A DNA stretch of 64,000 nt from the NCBI GenBank assembly GCA_036924285.1, contig JAYKYS010000006.1, positions 27,316,001 to 27,380,000 of the forward strand, in the 5' to 3' direction. This DNA comes from Asterella californica (Eukaryota > Streptophyta > Marchantiopsida > Marchantiales > Aytoniaceae). The translations under genes and the position numbers were made by a program. Shown piece by piece: positions 37,048-47,675 of the stretch; the stretch's first letter is position 1, and every line of letters begins with the position of its first letter. Under the pieces are notes generated by a model. The model searched no databases and was not told where the DNA came from. It worked only from the letters and a program-made list of their open reading frames with translations.

Positions 37048-39125
37048 GTGAAACGCGACCCAATGAATTGCAAACGGATGGGAGGACCCCATCAAGCCTT
37101 ACGAGGGAGAGAAGGGCCAAGCAACTACCACCCCGGAGGGAAGAACACTGGGGCTAAGTCTGGCTATCAGTAGCTCTAAGATCGCCTATGGCATCTATAA
37201 TGTCGAACACAGGAAAGTCAGTACTTCAACAAACAACAGGTCCACATGAAATAGCATCGCCTACTGCGATTGTCTTCCTGTGGACCGCGTCTCTAAAGCT
37301 CTCTGTCGAGCAATGGAAACTCGCTGCCTAATAAATGTAGCACAGAAGAAAGAGAAAGTGGTATCACTTGACGCCTCTCATGGTAGACTCTGACACAATC
37401 TCAAAGAAAGACGTCGAACTCCAAAGCTGTCGATCTGTATATCTCTAACGCTAAGGAGATAAACCGATGTCCCATCTGCATATCTCTATATTTGATCACC
37501 TTCGCTGCTGTCGTCACGTCTGTCGCTCATCCTGAGAGATGGATGATCACATGTGCCGCTACTGAATCATGTGTCTGATCTGTGACAACCACATCAATCA
37601 CTAAGACCTGATCCTCCCTCATCATGTACATGCCAGCTCTCACTGATCTTCTCGTCCGAAAGACATACCAACGCTCTCTCCACGTCATATGATCGCTCTC
37701 CCGTGCTAAGACAAACACGACGTCTCTGATAGCATCGTGGATAGCTATCCGTTCTCCATCGTGAAGACACCGAGCAAGATGACGACCCGGAATGTCGAGT
37801 GAGACACCGCATTCGCAGGTGGATAGTGCCGAAGCAGCAAACTATATCAAGTCTAAGCGGAATCTCATCGCTGTAGAGAAGATAGTCGTGCGAGTCAGAA
37901 CGCTCAAGTACGAGCTATGAGGCAAGAGCCTGCGTCCTTGTCTGAACAAGAGCGGAGTCGAGCTCTAGTATCCCGTGAGATGGAAAGATCCACTAAGAGT
38001 GCATGAAGGACCTGCTGGAAGTGTGTCCCATCAAAGAGGACTGAAGTCCGCGAGATCCATCGGAAGCTAAGGTACCGAATGAATGATGTGCCTCACGTGT
38101 CTCAAGAGTCAGATTATCTCTTGTCTCACGGAGACACATCTGTAGTGGGAGGAACCATCTTCCACCTCTGTCACATAGCTCTCCAGAATAGGTCTGTCTC
38201 GCACGAGAAAGCGACAATAGAGCCAAGGTGCTGAGAGAGTCCAACTATCCAAAAAGGCTGCCAAAGTAATCTCTTCCATGGATAAGGCAAACAAAGATCT
38301 ATCGAGACATAGAGGCTCCTCAGGCTGATAGTCCTGAACCTCAGGTGGTGGAAGTCACTCGGTGGGAGATGAAGAAAATGCAATGCAGCGATCATCTTTT
38401 CAGTAGGACATGCAACTGACAAAGGATACAATGCTCTAGCAGTTCTGCTGTACTCTCCAGCTTGACCTAACATCCTACAACGTCGTATGCGGGTGGAAGA
38501 TGAGACATCACACGTAGAGGAAGACTCACTCTTATTTCGTACCGCACGTACAGATTCCTCTTGTAAGATATCTCAATCACCTGCATGGAATCTCCGAAGA
38601 CGGACCACCACCTCCCGACGTCCTCCTCTGTCACCTCGAGTATAACGGAGACAGCAATGGGGAAGTAAAAGGAAGAGCAACCACGCCGTCTCGTCTCTAG
38701 TGTTCCGGGCCAACATGTCGAGGGATAGACGGAATGCCTGTCTCATCTCATCATGAAGAACACGAGGTAACCGACGGAATAAATGCAGCCAAGAGAAATT
38801 AGTCTCGAACAAACTCAGAATAATGCCGGAGTGGACTCTCAACCACTCCCACGACTCAAGAGGAACTCCAAGAAGAAGGACTAACGATGCCATAATGACA
38901 ACACGTGTAGACCTCCGCTCTCGACTAACCTGGACATCCCATGTGGTCCTATTGTAGCGCTTGTGCATCTTTCTCACATGATTTTATCCCTTGCGAAGTA
39001 AATAACTGATTGCACACCGGACATGATGTGTCTCGAGTCAGTCTCGTCTCATGGGAGGGAGAGTACCAATAGCTACAAAAGAGACGATATCTGACCAAAC
39101 AGTACTCGTAATAAAAACATCTCAA
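37048..39125 (-). mobile_element. LINE-like retroelement, copy C, with zinc finger and terminal endonuclease-like region but no RT
   Basis: On the minus strand, from about 39,060, a frame reads CPVCNQLFTSQGIKS, a C2H2-type finger with the second His pair decayed. Next, at 38,573-38,977, comes an Arg/Leu-rich region ending in RRFHAGD that resembles segments preceding the reverse transcriptase of some plant and protist non-LTR elements. At 38,171-38,473 AQAGEYSRTARAL-like text follows, in the same order as in those elements. At 37,527-37,718 a frame ends VLVIDVVVTDQT, resembling the restriction-like endonuclease C-terminus. The reverse transcriptase expected between these parts is absent, and stops and frameshifts are frequent. 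The family assignment is by pattern recall and needs a search. Copies or pieces also lie at 1,805, 21,603 and 61,768. Confidence 0.55.
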
Positions 39126-39654
39126 AAAAAAACAAGACGCTATGCATCCAATGGAATTGCAAGGGCTATGCGTTTGCAAGACCTCACAATCCTATTTGAT
39201 GAAATCTGTGAAGGTGAATCTTAATAGTGAAATTGCAAGACCTCACAATCCTAATTTGTTTAGCTACATGAGAATATAATAACATATGATGATAGTTGAA
39301 ATGAAAAAGTATATAATGAAGAATGTGAGAGATGTTGTGAAGATTATGTACATTAGAGTATCGATAAGAAATGTATAGAATGATTTGAATGTTGAGGTTG
39401 TCTTGAGAACAATGATGAACCGTAACTGCGAAACAAAACATTTGGAATATTATGGATGTTAGAATGAGCATGTTTATATTATATAGAACAATTATGAATG
39501 CATACATTTAGGAATTTTGTAAAGTCAATAGCTCATGACAAGATGATGATTTCCAGTTTATATAAGAAATGTTATTCTCAAGAAACTTACGAGGGAGTAC
39601 CTTGTTTTGCAAGTGTTGAAAACATCTTGGATATGAAATATATGATCATGAACA

Positions 39655-40430
39655 TTACTCGTAAGCTCGATTGATGATACACGAACAAAAGAAGATTGGA
39701 TTTGTTTTTTCATGTAAATGAAAACGGATTAACATGTGATGGCTTTTTATAGAGAATAAAATAAGATCATGATTTGTCCAATAAGCATGTGATGATGAAG
39801 AGAGATTTTCGTATTGGGGAACGTTAGTCCATATTTGATCCAGATTTGATTCGTATTTTGTGGTTGGTTTTATGAAAGTTGGAAAAAAGTTAAATGAATT
39901 CATGAAAGATGCGAAGGATGCAGTTTGATGATCATCAATTTTGAGCAGATCGATATTGAAATCTCCTATGATTATCGTGAGATAATCCTTAGATATGTTT
40001 TGAATAACGGTAGTAAAATTGATCAAAAACTCATCGACATGCATACGAGGAGATTTGTATACAACTATGATGTGAATTGCACGACGAGTTAGAATGTTGA
40101 AATCTACAGAAACTATTTCCATGTTATGAGTTCCAAAAATATTATGCGTCGAGAGTTGCATTGTGTTTCGATATGTTAGTAGCAAACCTCGACTTGTGTG
40201 CGTATGTATATATTGAAAGTGTTCGATGTCTATGAAATGTGAAACAGAACTAGGATTTTGTATAAGTGTCTCACTGAAGCACAAGATATCAGATAGTTGT
40301 AAATTATGATCTGCTCGAACATCAAGGTGATGTTTTATTAATGATCTTGTGTTTAGAATTGTATGAACATGTAAGTGGAAGAAGAGATATTCATTTGAAG
40401 ATCATGGATGTGAAATTGCCATGATGATTT
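39655..40430 (-). pseudogene. EEP (AP-endonuclease-like) domain of a Helentron-type element
   Basis: Directly after the helicase end, the minus strand reads ILNTRSLIKHHLDVRAD, LSDILCFSETLIQ, then IIGDFNIDLL, LDQIWTN and TNHDLI. These are the ordered motifs of the endonuclease/exonuclease/phosphatase superfamily (N-R-S, SET, GDFN, D-x-I, S/T-D/N-H). The last 209 codons are open without interruption. In Helentron (Helitron2) transposons an EEP nuclease follows the PIF1-type helicase in the same Rep-Hel protein. The order here (Rep, helicase, EEP) is the same. Motif changes such as TNH for SDH and the broken upstream helicase indicate an inactive relic. Confidence 0.78.
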
Positions 40431-40439
40431 TAGTTTCAA

Positions 40440-42843
40440 CCGTTCCATTTCGAGAGTGACTCTGCTGTCTACAACTATATGATGATGCTCGATCAATTAA
40501 TATATTAAATGCTTAGGATTTTTCACTCTGGATAGTGCAATGTATGTCAATCCTTGTCGATTTATGTGCTTGGGATTGAAAGCTACTTGATGCATGGTCA
40601 ATCCTTGCGGTCTGTGGATAGTTCGTGCAGATGCTTGTTGAACAAGGAATTGTGTTCTAGTGATCTTATGTTCTCTGGTATATTTATTGATTGGAAATTG
40701 TTGTGAAATTCTCATAATGGACGTCCAAGATGGAATAATGTTATTGGAATACAAATGTTTTGTTTGTTCCTCGTCTGTGTTCCAATCTTTGGATCAAAGA
40801 ATTAGATCCAAATGATTTGATCATTGTTATATGTTGTTGTGGACATGAAAATCTCATCGTTTCCATTTGTGAGTCCATCTCGTGTGTTATAATTATAACA
40901 TAATTCTACTAACATGGTAACTTTGAGAGATAAAGTACAGTGTAATCCAGTTGTATTTTTTGGATTTATGGATATCTTAAATCTTTTTGATATAATAGAA
41001 GAAAAATGATCTTTTGAATGAAAAAAATATTCGTTCCCATCAATTATACTAAATATATGTTGATTATGAAGTTTCATATCTTTGTTAGTGTAAAATAAAT
41101 GAGGTATATCGTTTGGTTTAGAATATGTTTTTGATAAGTTGAATTTAAATAATGTAGATCTGAAGATGTTTGTTGGTTGATGAGAATACGATTCAAAATT
41201 TGTATAAAATTTGTATTGTTCTGATGCATAGGTTGAGTCAGTTCATAGTGTTTGAAAAATGAAGACTATATGTTAGTGGTAATGTTTTGAGAATAAATAT
41301 TAGATGACTGAAAAATCCATGAATCTTGAACATGTTGTACTTGATAAAAGTCACCGTAAATAATTATATCTATGCCACCGAATGGAAGGTTGAAATTTGA
41401 GTTATTTGTTGTAGTCTTTGATTTATGTACGAGAACATTCTTGCGCCCGCTAGAGAAATTTCATCTATCACTAATGATCTTAATTGACTATAATATTTGA
41501 TGTATTTATCCAGTCGATTTGGACTTAATTTTGATATGTTCATATCGTAAGAGTCTTTAGGGATTGCTAAAGCACTGTGAATAGTCATTCCGTGTATGTT
41601 ATATACAGCTCGTCTTGTGTATGCTATCTTCAAAAAATTTAATTTGTTCGGGATCATTAAACCTGATTTATCATCTTCGTATATTCATGACAATCCTTGT
41701 ATAGTTTTTAATAAGGTGAAGGTTTTACTGGTTCCTGCTTCCCCCGTAAGAAATAAATGGATTGGTTCATGTGGAAAGTGTTTTTTTGTACATACAATCA
41801 TTGAAGATTAACTTCTATTGTTGGTTCAATTGACGTAATTTAGCACAAAACGATTCTACTGGTATTAAAGGATCTTTGATCGAGAAGGTTTCTTCACGAT
41901 TCATAGTCGTAGAAGTACATTTAAGTGTAGTTCGTTGCATTAAGTAGACATTCTTCAAATCCAAATAGCTTGAATCATCTTTTGGTTTGATTTGTTCGTT
42001 ATGATATTCTCTTATTTCTTCAAGTTCTGCCACCTCATCCTCAAATTTCTTCCAATCCTCGTTTACTTCTTCCGTATTGTACTTAAGAGTATACAAATTC
42101 TGTAACAACAGAATATGTGATTTATGTCTATTATATGTATTTTTTCATGTTTCAGTGAATCTTTAATGTTGTTCTCGTCGTAAAGAAAAGACATATAACA
42201 ACACTTGCTCTCTAAAATACTCTTCCGGTTGTTTATATTGGTCAAAACATATCCATCGAATGATTTTAGATTTTCTCAATCTTCTATTTTGTGAAGTATT
42301 AAACTTGGCCATGAATTCTATCAAAGCCATTAAATTTGTTTGCAGATGTTGTGGACGTCGTGCATACTTATCTATAATGGATGGTAATCTTATGTTTGTT
42401 GAAGAATCATCTTCAGAAGATAGTTGTTTGGTACTTTTGAGGAGGAAGGTTCGATCGGATGGACTACTAGTATCTATGACCTGAAAGGAGCGAGAAGCAT
42501 GATACAAAGGTAATTTTAAGATTGTATAGATGGCTAATTTGAGCCGAAACTTGTCTGGAATTCAAGAATGCATTGCCTACTTTTCTATTCGTGTGGTTAC
42601 TTCTTGATTTTCCTCAGTACATTTATTGTTAATTTTCTTCATCTCATTCGTTATCGTATTATCTACTTTTGTTAGATATGATGTACAATATTGTGCCGCA
42701 GCATGTGGATCCAACACGTATTGACAATATGTGTTTGCTTGTCAAATTGAAGCAACATTTTTTGAGAAAGAATTAATGTAAATATTGGTTGGATGACGTT
42801 TTAGATATATGAAAGGTTTCGATAAAGAATATCTTAAAGCAAG
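40440..42843 (-). pseudogene. Helitron Rep C-terminus and PIF1-like helicase, decayed
   Basis: Reading leftward on the minus strand, the segments are as follows. KPFIYLKRHPTNIYINSFS, a stop, QYVLDPHAAAQYCTSYLTK (the Rep two-tyrosine motif Y-x3-Y-x2-K near 42,690). IPDKFRLKLAIYTI...FQVIDTSSPSDRTFLLK and IIDKYARRP (42,200-42,530). Walker A HLFLTGEAGTSKT near 41,740. IAYTRRAVYNIHGMTIHSAL and Walker B LVIDEIS (41,370-41,657). GGIDIIIYGDFYQVQ, motif III, near 41,380. LSLKVTMLVELCYN...DGLTNG near 40,900. GLTYIALSRVKNP near 40,520. This is the complete order of a Helitron helicase. Stops and frameshifts separate the blocks. The element should mobilise by rolling-circle replication when intact. Confidence 0.88.
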
Positions 42844-42849
42844 TCAAGG

Positions 42850-43610
42850 ATGACGATTTCAAACAACAACTTCTTATATCAGATCAAGCTTTTCCTTGTT
42901 TGTCCCAATGATTCGCTCCAGACTATTATCAAGTCGTTAGACGAAATCTTTTCGTGATGATCCGACAATTAGGAAAACCTAGATTTTCATTACTTTAACT
43001 GCGAACGAAAAAAACTGGAAACCGTTGATGAACACCTTATTCAAATTGAACAAAACGGATAACCATATATCATTGCCGGACGATGAAGAAACCTTAAGTT
43101 CTTCACAAAAACAACAACTTCTTAAACAAGATCTTGTCACATGTGCACGAACATAGAACACAATGTTTTCGTAAACTTATCCAAAATAACCAATTAATTT
43201 TGAGAAATGTATCTGATTTTTTTTCGTAACTGAGTTCCAAAGTAGAGGCAGTCTACATGATCACGAACTACTGTGGATAAAAGATGCTCTTATTTTCAAG
43301 ATAGATCTTGATGAATCAATAACAACTTTCATAGACGAGTACATTTCTACTGATTGTCACTTATTGAGCGAAGAGATGATCAAATGTCAAACTCATCATC
43401 ACACAAATACTTGCTATAAAAAAAGATCTTCTTCTTCTTGTCGATTTCGATTTCCATGGCATCCCATGTAAAAAATGACAATATTATATTCTTTCACTAA
43501 CGATGAACTCGATGATGAAATGACGAGAGATATAAAACTTAAATCTATTAGAATTTCAAACATCATTTCTTCTTTCAAAACTGGAATGGAGATGAACTTC
43601 GATCAACAAC
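42850..43610 (+). pseudogene. Helitron Rep N-terminal half, inverted relative to the rest
   Basis: The plus strand reads SDQAFPCLSQ, YYQVVRRNLFVMIRQLGKPRF, TLTANEKNWKPLMNTL, FQSRGSLHDHELLWIKDA and QTHHHTNTCYKKRSSSCRFR followed by FPWHPM. These are successive blocks of the Helitron replication-initiator domain. HDH corresponds to the HUH metal-binding motif and CYKK...CRF to the conserved Cys-rich block. The remaining Rep part, helicase and nuclease lie on the opposite strand from about 42,843 leftward, so an inversion or mirrored insertion joined them. Frameshifts and stops (for example near 43,155) show decay. Confidence 0.82.
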
Positions 43611-46600
43611 TTCTGAGAGAATTATGCAATTGGATGCCAACCATCCTTCCATTCTTGCTGTAACACCGCCCTTACTGCCGTGCCTGATGCGTCCGTTGCT
43701 AACTTGATAGGTTTCTTCGGGTCGTATCACTTGAGGATCGGAGCATGTAGTAGTGCGGTCTTCAGTGCTTGAAAACTTATTTCTTTCCTTTGCCTAACAG
43801 GGCAGTTAGTGGTTGTGCAAACTTGGCAAAATGCTTAACAAATCTACGATAAAATCCTGTCAATCCCAGGAAGCTCTTAAGTTGAGTCTGATCTTCTGGA
43901 GCCTTCCATTGTTGGATGATAGCTATTTTATTTGCCATTACTTGTATGCCTTTTGCACTCACTCTGTGTCCTAAGTAATCCACCTCTGTCTTGCCAAATT
44001 CACATTTTGAAATTTTGACGTACAATTTATTTTGGCGGAGTACTTGGAGAACTTCTCTCAAATGGTGCACATGTTCCTTCATGGTTTTGCTATAGACTAG
44101 GATGTCGTCAAGAAATACAACGACTGATCTGTCTAAGTACGGGCGGAATATGTCATTCATCAGGTCCATGAAAGTGGCAGGTGTATTTGTGAGACCAAAT
44201 GACATCACTAAGTATTCGAAGTGACCATACCTTGTTCGGAAGGTAGTCTTCTCCACATCTTCATCAGCAATTCGAATCTGGTTATATCCGCTCCGTAGGT
44301 CTAGCTTCGTGACGTATTTTGCTCCTTCGAGTTGGTCGAACAAGTCATCCATCCGAGGTAGTGGATACTTATTCTTCACCGTTTGTTGATTGAGTGCTCG
44401 ATAATCGATGCACATTCGTAGGCTGTTATCCTTTTTCTTCACAAAAAGGACTGGAGCTCCATATGATGACATGCTGGGTTGGATAAAGCCTTTCTGCAAC
44501 ATCTCCTCGATTTGTGTCTTGCACTCCTCCAATTCATGTGGTGCTAGTCTGTATGGGGCCTTACAAGGAGGGGTGCTCCCTGGAATCACCTCGATTTTGT
44601 GGTCAATCCTTCATTTTGGTGATAACCCTGAAGGAATATCACCGAGAAAGACATCCTCATATTCTACTATCATCTCTGTCAAGCTTTTTGGAATCTGTCC
44701 GTCGAGTCGTGCACTCGAGACCTCTTTTATTAAACCTAGAAACAGACATCGCTACTACGTATAGCACTCGTACCTATTACATACAAAAACAAGTTTTGTC
44801 TTCGAGATCTCACTCTATCTTCGAAGATTTTCCACTATTTTCCACTGTGATGAAAATCACTGAAAAGTGGTTTTCACCACTTTTCTTCGCCAATCCACTT
44901 CAGGATTATCCTGCTTCATCCACGGCATATCCAATATGACATCATAACGGGTTAATTTGATCACTCGCCACTCAATATCTTTGCGATATTCGTCTAAAGT
45001 AAGTTCTATCTTTCGAGGTAGAGATTCAATCTTCTCAGTTTGTCCATTGGGCAGTTCCACCTCTTCACTCTCATCACTTTCTAACTCCATTCTCAACTTC
45101 ATAGCAGTCGATCGAGACAAAAAGTTCTTTGTTGCACCATGATCGATTAGTACTCTCACCTAAGTCCCTTCCAAGACTCCATCCGTGACAATCAACTATG
45201 CATTATTTTTTGTCAATCTCCTTCTCCTTCTCTCACTTTTCTTCTCCCTCCTTGCACCAGTAAGACCGCAAGATGCATTTACTGGTGTTCTTCGTTTCCC
45301 AGTCTTACCTCGACTTCTTCATTTCCTTCCGTCTCGTTCAGATGATTCAGAGGTCGATGATATGGAGGTCTTGGATCTCTAGGAAAACGATTTCGGCAAT
45401 TTGCAGCTACGTGGTCGAATTGTCCACAGTTGTAACATCGACGTTGCTCGAGTTGAGGTGCAACATTCTTGACACCTTCTCCTCTAGGAGCTCCTTGACG
45501 TCTTTCTTCTGGTCGTCCTCGATGATCTCCACCTTAAAACTGTCGTGGTTGATAGCGGATGTTGCCTAGCTCCATGGGTGTCGGACCGTTTGCATATGAG
45601 ATTTCGGATTGATTCTTGTGATTTGGTGGAATCATCACTTCTCCTCCTAATGCTCAGCAATTCTTTGAGCGCAAGCGATGGCCTCAAAAATTGTGAATGG
45701 ATTTTGCATCATTACTTCTTGTCGGATTTTTTTTTCAACCCCCTCTTGAAATTATCAAGAGCCTCCGCTGGACTCATATCAATGATTGCAACTTGCAAGT
45801 CGAGGAAGGCTTCTACATACTCTTGAAGGCTTCCCTTCTGTTTCAATCTCACATCCTCGTTCGAGCCATTTGCACAGAATCCACAGATTGGAAATTCTTC
45901 AACAGACCTTATTGCATTGCAGTCTATGTGACTGTTCTCCCTTCTGTCAACACAGATCTCTCTCATGCATCATACCACGTGAGAGCTTTATCGTTCAAAT
46001 AGCCACAAGTAAACACTCCTGCTACGTGATCCGTGATTTGCGTATTGAAAAGTTGCGAATATCGATTCATCTGAGAAATCCAATTCTCGACTACTCCCAT
46101 GATTCGTTGACCTTTGTACGGTTCAATGTTACATGTCTTCTTCATTCATAGTAACAGAGCACATTCATCATCGACTGGAGCTCTAACGATTTGTGCCACG
46201 GATTCTCTTGGTGCAGCTTGTTTTCTCACCACCGGTATTCTTTGCGACGATCCTCCTCTTCCAACGTCTGTCATACTCTGACCCTCGAGGTTCAACATCT
46301 TGTTCTGTATTGTTTCAATCGTCATCTTCATCTCTCGAAATTTGTTCAGCATGCCTTGCATCAATTCTTGCATCACCAACTCTGGGTTCGGAGGTTGTGG
46401 TTCCATGATCACGCTCTCTCTCTTTCTCTCTCCACCAACACGAAAGTTTCAAATTTTTCCTAGTATAGAGTTATGACGACCACTCTGAAGCATTCATACA
46501 CTACAGGTACTACAAAAGGGACAGGAGAATCGATTATCTCGCGATAGAAATCCTCACCAAAATTCATAATCACAAACTCTCTATGTAACGATTTCGGTCT

Positions 46601-46980
46601 ACAGACATAGCGGATCTCCACCCACGTGTTGAAGAGAACATGAACGGGTAGGTTTAGATCCATGCTCACTAAATCAAGATATAGACGGTCAAATCCCAAT
46701 TGGTCACATATGTCACTACTGGAAGAATCGTTGGGACTGACGAATTCATCACCCATGAAATCCTCACCAAAATGGTAGACAAGATACACTCGAATAGGCT
46801 CACGACGCAGATACATCAGCTTGATGTGGAAAGGATTCAAGAATGATAATTCTGGAGCTGGAAACTACCCCATCCATCACATAGCTCTCTTGACTCTTTT
46901 GACGCATTCAAAGTTTCAATTGCCCGGTACCTCGATCAAAGGTCCATCTAAGAGGGGTAATCCGCTCTCTTAGAGTTCCT
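43610..46980 (-). mobile_element. Ty3/gypsy retrotransposon, 5' part (gag, protease, RT, start of RNase H)
   Basis: Minus-strand order is LTR (46,996-47,664), primer-binding site, gag, pol. Gag occupies about 45,712-46,412. A CCHC zinc knuckle CYNCGQFDHVAANC reads near 45,400-45,440. The aspartic protease (44,857-45,159) has LIDHGATKNFLS, with His in place of the Ser of DSG. RT (43,777-44,760) contains [43 protein letters not shown] and the catalytic FLDDILVYS. RNase H begins with ATDASGTAVRAVL near 43,680 and DGWHPIA near 43,625, then stops. Integrase and the 3' LTR are missing. A TGA near 44,612 replaces an Arg codon before [10 protein letters not shown], so pol is broken. The element abuts the Helentron Rep fragment. 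Confidence 0.92.
46460..46840 (-). CDS. Open frame of unknown function between LTR and gag
   Basis: 126 uninterrupted codons lie between the primer-binding site and gag of the gypsy element. The protein is rich in Val, Phe and acidic residues, with VYLVYHFGEDFMGDEF and a second FGEDF near its end. I recognise no domain. It may be an extra 5' frame of the element or a chance open frame. It is notable for being open while gag-pol is broken. Confidence 0.25.
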   Translation of the reverse strand: MNPFHIKLMYLRREPIRVYLVYHFGEDFMGDEFVSPNDSSSSDICDQLGFDRLYLDLVSMDLNLPVHVLFNTWVEIRYVCRPKSLHREFVIMNFGEDFYREIIDSPVPFVVPVVYECFRVVVITLY

Positions 46981-46982
46981 TG

Positions 46983-46993
46983 CTCTGATATCA
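46983..46993 (-). other. Primer-binding site complementary to initiator tRNA-Met
   Basis: On the minus strand the LTR end CTTACA is followed by ATGATATCAGAGC. TATCAGAGC is complementary to the 3' end of plant initiator methionine tRNA, the usual primer of gypsy elements. It fixes the LTR edge at about 46,996. Confidence 0.75.
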
Positions 46994-46995
46994 TT

Positions 46996-47664
46996 GTAAG
47001 ATGAGACTCTAGAGTGAACTCAAAACTCGAATGCTCGTGGTGGTGCATTTGCAGCCTTTATATAGTGAGAGAAATAGTACATGATAAGCTTCCGATCAAT
47101 GTTGATCTCTCACACGGATCGCTGATGTGGCTTACATGAAGCCTTAGATCTAGAACAACATCTAGAGGGTGCAGAATGAGCCATAGGGAAGAGGTACCCC
47201 TTCCAAATTATGAGAGTGAGCGAAACATCGATGTTTCGTCTCTCTGGGAAGAGGTACCCCTTCTCCGATTAATACAGTGGATGAAACATCGATGTTTCTC
47301 ACACTGTGAGAGACGAACATATATGTTTTCATCTCTCTGGGAAGGGTTACCCCTTCCCCGATTAATATAGTGGGTGAAACATATATGTTTCGTCTCTCCG
47401 GAAAGGAGTACCCCTTAATACAGTGGGCGAAACATCAATGTTTCGTCCACTGTGAGATGTGAGAGACGAAACATCGATGTTTCGCTCTCTAGAAAGAGGT
47501 ACCCCTTCTCCGATTATCACAGTGGACGAAACATCGATGTTTCGTTCATTATGAGAGGCGAAACATCGATACACAGTGAGCGAAACATCGATGTTTCGCC
47601 CACCCTATTTGCCTCCTTGTTTAACTATTTTTTATAATAATCTTTGTTTCTAGCGGGTGTGACA
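46996..47664 (-). repeat. 5' LTR of the gypsy element, containing a palindrome array
   Basis: On the minus strand it opens TGTCACACCCGCTAG at 47,664 and closes CTTACA at 46,996, the TG...CA ends typical of LTRs, about 669 bases. Between 47,170 and 47,605 it holds at least eight palindromes built on CGAAACAT...ATGTTTCG, interspersed with five copies of GGTACCCCTT-type blocks. A partner LTR was not found, so the outer boundary depends on the TG...CA ends and the PBS only. Confidence 0.7.
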
Positions 47665-47675
47665 TTAGAGAGTAT

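Noticed and set aside
40497..42507. Functional host PIF1 helicase gene
   Set aside because: Stops and frameshifts separate the blocks, and the flanking Rep and EEP parts mark a transposon.
47170..47605. CRISPR-like array of repeats and spacers
   Set aside because: Repeats are palindromic with irregular spacing and lie inside an LTR of a plant nuclear element. No cas genes exist and the genome is eukaryotic.
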